Below are positions 1 to 9,876 of a stretch of DNA of 29,907 bases, piece after piece. The DNA is taken from NCBI GenBank assembly GCA_001970855.1, contig LSSN01005705.1, positions 1 to 29,907 on the forward strand, written 5' to 3'. Numbering within the stretch: position 1 is the stretch's first letter; each line of letters starts with the position of its first letter. A program made the position numbers and the translations under genes. The DNA is from Smittium culicis. Its lineage: Eukaryota; Kickxellomycota; Harpellomycetes; Harpellales; Legeriomycetaceae. Below the pieces are notes generated by a model. It ran no database searches. It had not been told where the DNA came from and saw only the letters and a list, made by a program, of their open reading frames with translations.

Positions 1-64
1 TTTCTATTAACTTTTTTTTGTAAAATTAGCTCCTTAACTTACCATCTTATTTATTCCCATCTAG
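1..64 (+). other. 3' part of an eIF3a intron
   Basis: The window appears to open inside an intron. A candidate branch site (CTTAAC, 33-38) precedes a pyrimidine-rich stretch and a TAG acceptor ending at 64. The reading frame just after it encodes a conserved eIF3a N-terminal stretch (ELIAVGQ), whereas the bases before it do not resemble eIF3a. The donor and the first exon with the initiator Met must lie off the left edge. Confidence 0.65.
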
Positions 65-2877
65 AATTAATCGCTGTTGGCCAAAATGGCGCAGCTTTAC
101 AAGCCTTGCACGATGTTCTCTGCAATAAAAAGCCACGTAACAACACCTATCAATCCTATGATCTTTTCATGCCAAAGTTTATTGAATTATGTGTCGAGCA
201 AAGAAAAGGAAAACAGCTCAAGGAAGGTCTACAGCAATACCGCAACCTCACCCAAAACACTTCCATTGAATCTTTCCAAGCCATGGTATCTTTAGTGCTT
301 AAACTCTCTGAAGAAAAAGTTCAGGCTGCCCAAAAGAAAGCCGATAAGCTTAGCGTTGATCAAATAGAAGATTTGGAAGAATCTGAAACTCCTGAATCTA
401 TCCTTCTAAGCGTTGTAAGTAGCGAACAATCAAAAGATCGTACTGATCGCGCTCTTGTAACCCCTTGGTTGAAATTCTTATGGGAAGCTTATAGAAATCT
501 CCTCGATCTTTTGCGTAACAACGTCAGATTAGATAAGCTTTACCAAACCGTCGCAAGAAAAGCAATAAACTTTTGTGTTGCTTACCAACGTAAGACCGAA
601 TTCAGACGTCTTTGCGAATTGCTCCGTGGTCATCTCCAAGCAATTGTTAAATACTCTAACCAAACTTACTCCATCGATCTTACTGATGCTGAAACTATGC
701 AAAGATACATTGACACTAGATTTAGCCAGCTTAATGCTGCAACTGAGCTTGAACTCTGGCAAGAATCTTATCGCTCAATTGAAGACTTGAACAGTCTTTT
801 CATCCAATCCCGCCGTGCTGTCAAGCCATCTGCTCTTGCCAACTATTACGAAAAACTTACCCGTATCATGTACAGAGCTGGTAATCAATTGTTCTTAGCT
901 GCTGCTTGGCATTGTTACTTTAGTTTGATTAAAGATCAATCTAAAATTGTTGGTGAAGCTGAAATCCAAAGAGCTGCAAATAACGTTCTCCTTAGTACTT
1001 TGGCCGTTCCCATCATCCGCTCTTCATCTAGAGTTATGTTGGCAGAAGCTACTGAAAACAAGTACCGAACCACTAGACTCACTGGCTTACTCATGCTCAG
1101 CTTCGCTCCTACTCGTCTAGGTTTGATTAACAACATTTCAAGACTAAATGTCTTAAATTTCGTTAACCCTGAACTTCGCCCAGTTTACGAGCTTTTGGAA
1201 GATAAATTCCACCCTCTTTCTATCTGCAAAAAACTCACTCCTATCCTGCGCGACCACGTTTCTACTGTACCTGATATTTCAAAATATGTTCCATTGCTTT
1301 GCAACGTAACCTTAACTAGACTCATCCAACAATTGTCCCAAGTTTACAGTACCGTGCGCCTCGATATTCTATACAAACTTGCTGAATTTGACGAGCCTTT
1401 TTCAATGGAGCCAATTGATATCGAAAGATTCATCATTAACGGTGCTAGACGTGGTGAATTCCAACTCCGTATTGATCATGAACTCAATGCCATAGTTTTC
1501 GATATTGATCCATTTGATTCTTCTCGCTCAGAAAACTCTGCTGCCCATCTCCAATCATCACCAGCTGATTTGATGAGAAGTCAATTGACATCAATTGCAA
1601 CTTCTCTATCCAACGTCCAACGTGTTGTCTGCCCAGAGTATATCGCTGAAAAAACTACTGAGCACGCTAATGCAGTTAAGCACGCTAAGGAAGTCTCTGA
1701 AATTGAAAGAACTAGCGCTGCCGCGCGTAAAGAGTATGTCGAATTTAAGAAGAGAGTTCATGATGAACAACTCGCTCTTAAAAAGAAAGAAGAGGCTCGT
1801 CTTCGCATCTTGAAGCAACAGGAAGACGAAGAAAAAGAAAGAATCCGCCAAGCAGAATTGAAAGTATCTCTTGAGCGTGCTAGAATCGAAAGAGAAAGAG
1901 AGAAAATTAAGCGCGAAGAAGCTTTACGCCTTGCAGAGTCTCTTAAAAATAAATCTGGTTTGGAGATTAAAGCTGAAGATCTTGAATCTTTGGATAATGA
2001 TAAATTGATGCAACTTCACGTTCAACATATGGAAAAAGAAAAACAAGACATCCAGCAAAAATTGAAGAACGCTACCCGTTATATGGATCATTTGGAAAGA
2101 GCTTATCGCCAAGAAGAACGCCCATTACTTGCTGAAGACTATGAAAACCAAAAGAAACAAGATCTTGAAAACCACAAGAATTCTTACCTAGCCATTTTGG
2201 AAAACTCCAAGGTCAAATTTGAACATGACCTTGAAATCAAAAAACGAATTTTGCGTATGGTTGACGATTACTCCGCAACTAAAAAGCTATTGCACTCTAA
2301 GAACGCCGAAAAGGTTGCTGCTTTAGAGAAGCAAGCTAAATCCAATCTAGAAAAGGCTAAGGCAGCTCGCATTGAGATGTACAGAAAATTGAAAGCCGAG
2401 AAAGAATTGCGTGAACAACAAGCCGAAAAAGAACGCATCGAACGCGAAGAGCAAGAACGTATTGCCAGAGAAAAGATGGAACAGCTAAGCTTGGAACAGA
2501 AACAGGCTTCATCCTTAGCACAAAAAGGAGCCGTTTCTTCAACTGGAAGAAAAGCTTACGTTCCTCCAGCCAAACGTGCCGGTGCTGCTGCTACTAGTGG
2601 TGTTTCCATGCCTGCAACACCTCCACCATCAACAACACCAGATTCAAAATCGGATAAATTCACAACTGTACCTGTTAGAAAGGCTTATGTCCCTCCTAGA
2701 AGAACTGCAGTTGCTTTCGAATCACCTCAATCATCAGCTCCAGGCTCACCAAACCCAGCTTCGATGCCAGCAGGCTCATCAGGCAAATATGTACCCCCCG
2801 CACTTAAAAAGAGCGCAGAGGGACAAGCTCCATCTTCCCCAGGACCTAAAGCTTGGGTTCCTAGTTACAGAAAATAA
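65..2877 (+). CDS. TIF32: Translation initiation factor eIF3 subunit a (5' partial)
   Basis: This is the largest scaffold subunit of the cytoplasmic eIF3 complex, which binds the 40S subunit and helps recruit mRNA and the ternary complex. About 936 residues are visible. The first ones (ELIAVGQNGAALQALHDVL, 64-120) match the conserved start of eIF3a. The frame is open with no Met before 106, where the codon is TTG, so the true start is in an upstream exon. An alpha-solenoid runs to about 1280. The PCI winged-helix part follows at about 1285-1506 (YVPLLCNVTLTRLIQQL through a HELNAIVFDID stretch). A long charged coiled coil (spectrin-like region) spans roughly 1600-2500. The tail is low-complexity Ser/Pro/Ala with four Y/W-V-P motifs (2548-2874), ending in TAA. 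An AATAAA lies at 2942-2947. Identity is secure; the missing 5' exon is inferred. Confidence 0.95.
2548..2874 (+). repeat. Four (K/R)-x-(Y/W)-V-P motifs in the eIF3a tail
   Basis: Within the eIF3a C-terminus, short motifs recur: RKAYVPPAKR (2548-2577), RKAYVPPRR (2677-2703), GKYVPPALKK (2782-2811) and KAWVPSYRK (2848-2874). They are separated by Ser/Thr/Pro-rich linkers of about 24-33 residues. YVPP motifs are known in other translation factors, for example the N-terminus of Ded1-type helicases. That these act as protein-binding elements is my inference. Confidence 0.8.
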
Positions 2878-5155
2878 AAACTTTTGATTCTATTACAGCT
2901 TATTCATATATTTCTAAAAGTTCTCTTTTAGTTTGTTCTCAAATAAATATTTTATCATCACTATTTGCTTTCTTTTATTTTTATTATTCGTATAGATAGG
3001 TATTTTTAATATACTTATTTATGGCCGAGGTTATACTTTTCACACTATAAGAGAAGATTTTAATATTCTTTGTAGATTTCATGACATACTCAAGTTAATT
3101 CGAGAAGACTAAACTATGATTTATGTAAATCACTTCAATACTTGGTTGCTAGATAAAACAGATTGTATGAAGCAAGAATGTAAATATAACGTATGTCCAG
3201 ATTTAAAATTTGCAATTACTTTACTATAATATGGGAAGCTATTTTAATGAGCATGGCTTATTTTACTAATTATTTTATTTACCAATGGCTATTAGATAAG
3301 TATATTAACTTTATAGGATAGTTCATCAGGCATATTTTTTAAATAGAATTCGAAAATAAAAGAGAATCTTATGAATAGAAAATTTTTAGTAAATAGTTCA
3401 CCAACTCAATGGATTCTCGCGAATGTAAAATAGAAAAGTATCTAGGAAAGTTAATATTATTTCGGTGTGTTTTAGTTTTATTCTTAGTTTTTAATTTTGA
3501 ATTGGGGTGTGATTGTAAGAAAAAAATATTTGAACGTAGAACGATTACTGTTTAGGCGTTAAATTAATTACTCATAAGTGAAATTTAATAATTATTATTT
3601 TTTTTTAATAAATTTTATTTAGTGAATTTTTGTAAATTAATTAAAGTTTATAAACGGGAATAAAAGAAGTGGCCAAAGTTTGTTTTTTAATATAGTAACT
3701 GGTGATCTAGATATGGTAAGAATTATTATTGATTTGAATTGTGCTATAGCTAATTTTTAATTAAGTATTATTTTTTAAACAATTAATTTATTAAATATAA
3801 ATGAACGCTTTATTTTAAATCAGTGGATATCACACCTCATTTTAGTGTATTAATAAGATTTTAATTTTGAAAATCGAGTAAATGGATGGATTCTTTTACA
3901 CACTATTTAATTTTCTTTCATATGTTTAAAGCTTTGTCGTTTACGCACCTTTTACTTTTAACCAAATTTGAAAATTGAACTAGTCCCAAAAATTTATTAA
4001 TTGTATGATAATTTATTAAAATCAGATAAAGAAGCTTTATATCTCGTTTTCACTTCAAAAATATGTTTATAATTTACTTTATATTTCTAAAATTTAGATC
4101 TGATAGTTGGTATTTTTAATTAATTAAAACTTACAAACCTTAGTTTGAGAGTGTATATGGATAAGAGTTTTTTATAACAATATTATAAATATGAATTTTT
4201 TTCATACTCTAAATTAATGGCTATACCACTAATTATAATTGATGATAATGGCAATATCAAACAAATATCCAGTATCTAAAAGTGATTTATTTTTGTCTTT
4301 CAGTCGAGAAATGCAGTCATAACTTTCGAGTGAACATGCTTCTAATAGCGAGTGAGATAAGTGCGATAAAAAAAATCCTCGATTTAAATTATTATGGTAT
4401 TGAGGGAAATATTCCGGAGATTCTCTTACGAATGTACAAGTAATTCTTAGACAATACTATAAAAAAATAATAAATTTATTGGCTTTCTAGGGCTAAATTT
4501 TCAGGGGTGCTAATTGGTATACTATTAAATAGACCAATGTATTGTTATAAATGGCTGTAACATTTTTTAATCCAAGTTATTAGAGTATTTTTGGCAGATT
4601 TATCATTACTATGAAGGGTTTATCATTGCTTTCAAAGATTTATCATTACTTTGTGGGCTAGCTTAAAATAGCACAAATACTAGCAATTTTATTATTCGCT
4701 CATGCACATATTAGCATGTCGGGATATTAGCCAATACAGTGCAAAATATAGCCAGTACAATTAAATAAATATCAAGAGTACATGCTATTGATTGGCTATG
4801 AATTTTGCGAGAACGCTTTTTAGTGTGAAAACGTAAAAAAAAATACAGTGTTTGTGAATTGAAATCTGCTTTATTGCACAACCAAGATAATGTATGAAAT
4901 AAAAAAATAACTCACAGAAAGTTCTGTTAGTAAATCTTGATTTTGAAAAGATTTTCCCTATTTTAGCCCATAGTTGTCCAATTTTTTAATATTGAAGGGT
5001 CAATTATCCCGTTTTTAATGTATAACCGTAAACTAATTCGCACCACCTTAGCATACCAAGCCACTTTCAATATTGCCAATATATACCACAGATATAAAAA
5101 TACACAGTTCGATATTAATTATATCCCTCCCATGTAAACATTCTTACTACTATCT
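2878..5155. other. Intergenic, AT-rich, no gene seen
   Basis: About 2.3 kb between the eIF3a stop and the first exon of the TBC gene. It is AT-rich, with no conserved reading frame and no recognisable RNA gene. It holds the eIF3a polyadenylation signal candidate (AATAAA, 2942-2947) and a three-copy 20-bp repeat at 4599-4658. It must also contain the promoter of the TBC gene, but I could not pick out a convincing core element. Confidence 0.6.
4599..4658. repeat. Imperfect 20-bp tandem repeat, 3 copies
   Basis: Three copies start at 4599, 4619 and 4639, each beginning TTTATCATT(A/G)CT followed by a diverged half. The period is exactly 20 bases. It lies about 500 bp upstream of the TBC gene. 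No function is implied by the sequence. Confidence 0.8.
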
Positions 5156-8100
5156 ATGTTTATACTACCAATTCCTGCTGAATTAAGTCCGTTTTGGACT
5201 CTGATTAAAAGTTCGAAATACTTCCATCTCGAAGAGTCTGTATCAAAGAGCAAACATATTATCAGTACTTTTCTTACTACGATTCAGAATGTGTAACGCT
5301 TCAAAATAAAACAATATTAAATTTATTTTTCCTAACTAAAATCGGCGTTTTTATTTAGACTCGAAACGAAGCCTCCTCCTTACAGGATAGTATTTCAACC
5401 TGTAGTTGGTCTCGAAAAATTCATAATCGTCGCCACGGCTGAAGACATCGAAGAAATAGAGCTGGACTGGAAATGGCTTACAGGTACGCTGTTAGTTAGA
5501 ATTCATGTTTTGATACGTTTATTTTATATAACATACTTTATTCTTTCTTTTATTTAGAAAATATAATGGTATCAGTCGACGCATTAGATAACCCAAAGGA
5601 GCGTGCCTCTTATGTCATAACTAAAATAAGATATTTAGTAACCGCTGAAGATGGTGGAAATGATTTAAAAACAGACAAAAAGCTACGAGCTGCAATCAGC
5701 GCTTTCCAGCAAACTTTCAAAGAAATCAAAACTGATAAACTAGTATCCTATTATGCGTGCGCTTTAAATAAAGGCTTGATATTTTTCCAAGGTTGGATGT
5801 ATATTAGCGAAAACTATCTTTCATTCTATTCGTACATTTTCGGCTTTGAAAACAAAATATCTGTAGAGCTAAAAAATATAAAGAGTATCGAGAAAGTAAA
5901 AACTAAAGGCGGTAGTAGCGATGATGGATTATCGGTAGAAACCAAATCAGGCTCAAATTTCAAATTTACCAACTTATTTAACCGAAACGAAGCTTACGAA
6001 GTCTTATTACAACTCACAACAAATGTTGTTAAAAGAATTCTCCAAAATTCTGAATTTACTACATCAAGCCAACCAGACTCGTTTTCCGCCCCCGGCGATA
6101 ATAGCCCAAATTCTAAGAAAATCGACATAAACTCTAAAAAATTACTTAAAGTAGGAAAAACTCTAGCTCAAGATATTGCACAACAGAAAGTCGAAGAAGA
6201 GCTCTTGAGCTTTTTTGGCTTACCACCTTCAGAGACCTTAATTTCAACAATACTTGACGCTAAACTATCTGTAGATAAACAAATAGCTGTCTACAATGGA
6301 GCTCTTAACTTAACAACAAACTTTATTAGCTATAACTCAATTGATTACAAAGGATGTAAGCTCGTTTTACCCCTCTCTGGAATCAAAAAAATTGAACGAA
6401 ACGTAGTCCAAAGTACTTCCAAAAAAAATGGCTATCACTTAATAATTACAACTTGGCATTCGTCTATAATAAATGTATTTATCTATTCCAATCTTCAAGC
6501 TTGTGACAAATGGTGTGATCATCTAAAGCAACTTCTTAGAATCATTTCTCAGTCTAATGAATCTGGAGCTAATGGTAATACTTCTATCCGATCACCACCT
6601 TTAAAACACTTTTTAAAGTCCTGTGAGAGTGAAATTATGATCGATGAGCTATTCAAAAAGTCCATCGAAGATGACCTAATAGATTTAAAAATCGATAGCT
6701 CGGCTGATAATACTGAGATTGGTGATAGCTCAGAAAATAACTCCGCGATTAAACCCAAAGCTGTAAATCGAGGATTTGGTGTTGAATTTGGATACCCAAA
6801 TGAAACCATAAATTACAAAGAGAACACACGCCAGAGGCTATGGCTAGACCTAATGAATATTCATGGCAGGAATGTAACTTTGTTTAGGCAATCCGATTTT
6901 GAACGATTAGTTAGAATTGGGCCTCCAAACAGACTCCGTGGTGAAATCTGGGAATTGTGTTCTGGGTCAATGTTTAATCGCTTATTGAATCCAGGCGCTT
7001 TCGACTCACTGTTAAATCTTAAAGCCGACTCCAAGTTACTTGCTTGTATTGAGGAAATAGAAAAGGATCTTCCCCGCTCGCTTCCTGAGTACAATGCATA
7101 CCAAAGTCCTAAAGGTATAGACTCGCTCAGACGAGTTTTAGTTGCTTACGCAACTAAAAACCCTGAGCTTGGTTATTGCCAAGCTATGAATATGATTGTG
7201 TCTGTTCTTCTCATTAATATGGGCGAAGAACAAGCCTTCTGGGCACTCGTAAGCATCTGTGAACAGCTTTTAACTGGTTATTACACGCCTTCAATGTATG
7301 GAGCTTTAGTTGATATGTCAATTATGCAAACACTATATGAACAGTCCATGCCTGAACAGGCAGCACACCTCGCTAGTTACGACATCCAAATTTCTATGGT
7401 TTGTTTGCCTATGTTCCTAGCACTATTTGTTAACAGCTTGCCCCTAAAATTCGCAATCAGAATTCTAGACTTGTTTTTCTTATTCGGCCCGAGCGTACTA
7501 TTTCAGATAACTTTAGCCATATTTAAAATAAACAATAACAAAATAATGTCAATAGATGACGATGGTGCATTTATGGACTTATTTAAAAGATATTTCAATG
7601 AATTAGACATGCCTGCCTATCCAATGAATTTTAACACTAGTACTAACACTAACCCAACGCCAAATACAAAAACTAGTCAAGTTACAAAATTCCATGAGCT
7701 TTTGTATGTATCCTTGAAGGATTTCGATTATATTGATAGAAACAAGATTTACGAAATGAGAAAATCTCACCAGCTCCAGGTCGTTCATTCTGTTGAAAAC
7801 TTTGCTAAAAGAACTGCTCTTAGAAATTTAGTTGACACTTGTGGATTTAACAAAGATCAGCTTTCTAGCCTGTATGACTATTTTTATGCTTCACTGTTTT
7901 ATTCTACAGGAATAAATTCAGAGAAATCATCAAAAAGGCACTCTAAATCCGAAATGCATACCGCTCAGAAATTCTATTTGTCAATGACTGACTATAGGAT
8001 TTGTTTGGATATTTATGGCTTTGTTAGGTTTGTAGGTCATTTTGCAATCTGGGCGCGTAAAGATATTGAAGCTCTCGGCGATAAAGCTCGAATAAGCAAG

Positions 8101-9576
8101 CAAAAGAAACAGCAAATGTTAAATACAAGTATGCCTAAAAAAAGCCCCAAGTCAGATATTAAATCACCTGAAGGCGAATCAACAAAAAATAGCTATGGCT
8201 CAACATTTACCACACCGCTAACTAAAAATATCTCGTCAGCAAAACACTCGCAAACAACAATGCCTGAACCAAATAAAATCTCTAACGGCTTTGAATCGCT
8301 TTTTGAAAATCAAAATAGCTTCTTGGTGAAATTTTTCAGATTTACTAGCTCAATTCCACATCCAGTAAGGAATATCAGTACTTTCTCCAGCAAAGAATCA
8401 GAAACTGTGAATACAGATGATCCACTTATTAATTTGAGTTCTGACGAGAAAGAAGGCTCTAACATTTCTAATATAGAGCTAATAGAACAGGAAATTGAAG
8501 GCCTTGATATTCTTGACAGCTTTGATACAAAATCTACAATTAGTCACGAAATAGGCACAGAAGAAATGGAAAATGCACTTACAGCTGAAACAATAAAGCC
8601 GTCCAATGTAGAAATGGAGAAATCCACCACAACTGAATCCATAAACATATCTACTGTTGAGTTGGAAAAACAGATATCAAGGTCGGAAGTTTATTCCCCA
8701 AACAGTGAACTAGTGCTTTCACCAGCTCAGGTATCAATATCAGTAAATGAGGTTGAGAGTAAGAGTCTTCCTCTTGACAAGATCCGAGTATCCTTCCAGC
8801 AATGCCTGATTGCGGTGAGCAAATTCATAAACTCGGACCTTTTGACGCGGATAGATACGCTGTTTTCTATTTACCAAACAAATCAAAAGGAGCGATTTCT
8901 GCTGCTTGACGATTTATTTAGTTTTTCTGAAGGGGTTTTGTACTTAAGCAAGTACACTAGTGACCCTGAACTCAGTCAGGATATACTGCATGCAATCTCT
9001 GATTTTATCAAGTACCAAGCAAGCGTGGAAAATGGGAATTCTGAAAGCACAATTTATAAAGGGCGCAAGGCTGAAGCTAGCACTAAAGCATATAATGAAT
9101 TAGTTGATACCAGTAACAATGCAAATACAGAAGCTTCAAGATCTATAAACGAGCAAACAGATATTCCTGTATCGAGCAATGCTGAAATTGATAGCAGAGA
9201 GAGATCAAATGAAATTAACATTGATGGCTCTAACAGTACATCTGAAACGATTAACGATCTAGAAGATGATATTAAAGATGGCAGACCAGACACCGTAAGC
9301 AATGCCAATTTCAGCAGCAGCAAACCCGAAAAAAATTCCATAAATCACGCGGAGGATAAACCGAGTGACGAAACATCGACCAAGAAAGGCTGCGACAACC
9401 GCAGCGTGTTAAAGGTACAGCCCGCCGAACTTCGATTAGGCATATTGCTGTTTCCGCCGCTCGAATACTTTTTCGATATCGAGCTGCCGCTGACGTTCGA
9501 TAAGCTTGTCGACAGCTCGCTATCTAGTAAGAAAATTCCGTACTCACAGCTAAAAAACTCGACATTCAATAAATGA
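5156..9576 (+). CDS. GRAM-GRAM-TBC Rab GTPase-activating protein (TBC1D8/9 type)
   Basis: Predicted Rab-GAP of the TBC1D8/TBC1D9 group (fungal Gyp2/Mdr1-like), stimulating GTP hydrolysis on a Rab in membrane traffic. I join exons 5156-5292, 5359-5483 and 5558-9576 to give 1426 residues. Exon 1 starts MFILPIPAELSPFW. The exon 1-2 join gives the family stretch KPPPYRIVFQ, and exon 2-3 gives DWKWLTENIM, both typical of the N-terminus of this group. GRAM domains lie at about 147-239 and 306-415. The TBC domain begins near 541 (NRLRGEIWELCSGS). It keeps the arginine finger (Arg594 in IEKDLPRS) and the glutamine finger (Gln629 in GYCQAMN), so GAP activity is expected. The C-terminal third is Ser/Glu/Asn-rich and variable, closing with a better-ordered stretch (LRLGILLFPPLEYFF). 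No convincing EF-hand loop is seen. The start at 5156 is chosen on reading frame, splice sites and family resemblance. Confidence 0.9.
5293..5358 (+). other. Intron 1 of the TBC gene (66 nt)
   Basis: Donor GTAACG at 5293, branch-like CTAAC at 5332-5336, acceptor TTATTTAG ending at 5358. Removal joins a GT-ending exon to an A-starting exon in frame and restores a conserved N-terminal motif. The GTAACG donor is not the strict consensus. A competing GT at 5291 would break the frame. Confidence 0.75.
5484..5557 (+). other. Intron 2 of the TBC gene (74 nt)
   Basis: Donor GTACGC at 5484 and acceptor TTTTATTTAG ending at 5557, with a pyrimidine-rich run before the acceptor. Splicing joins codon position 1 (G, 5483) to AA (5558-5559), giving Glu and continuing in frame into the long third exon. 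Confidence 0.85.
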
Positions 9577-9876
9577 GTTTTTTTTTTTTTTGTTTCTTCT
9601 TGTTTTTTTGGATATAATTATGGATAAAAGAAATACAATCAGGAGATTTGTTATTAATGGAGGTACACAACTTTTTTTTTTATTTTTAATATAGCAATAT
9701 AGACAAAGAAAAATAAAAAAAATTTTTATTGTTAAGGCTAGAACAATAAAGATAAGCATTTTAGTTCAGTAATATGCTATTATAAACCAAGTATTGTAAC
9801 AAAAAAAAATAAGAAATTGGGGATAAGACGACGAAAGTTATGATGAAGTGGGGGGGGGGGTGAGGATGAGGAGAAT
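9577..9876. other. Convergent intergenic stretch with homopolymers
   Basis: About 300 bp separates the 3' ends of the TBC gene (+) and the coiled-coil gene (-). It is rich in T and A runs that could serve as polyadenylation regions for both strands. An AATAAA overlaps the end of the TBC coding region (9568-9573). A run of 11 G sits at 9850-9860. No gene is seen. Confidence 0.6.
9850..9860. repeat. G11 homopolymer
   Basis: Eleven consecutive G in an otherwise AT-rich context, just past the stop of the minus-strand coiled-coil gene, so C11 in its 3' UTR. Its length is sensitive to sequencing error. Confidence 0.9.

Noticed and set aside
106..108. TTG at 106 as the start of eIF3a
   Set aside because: Conserved eIF3a sequence continues upstream in frame to a splice acceptor, and TTG is not a normal nuclear start.
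4670..4770. Repeated TAGCCA-type words as a second tandem repeat
   Set aside because: Only two short, diverged matches with no clear period.
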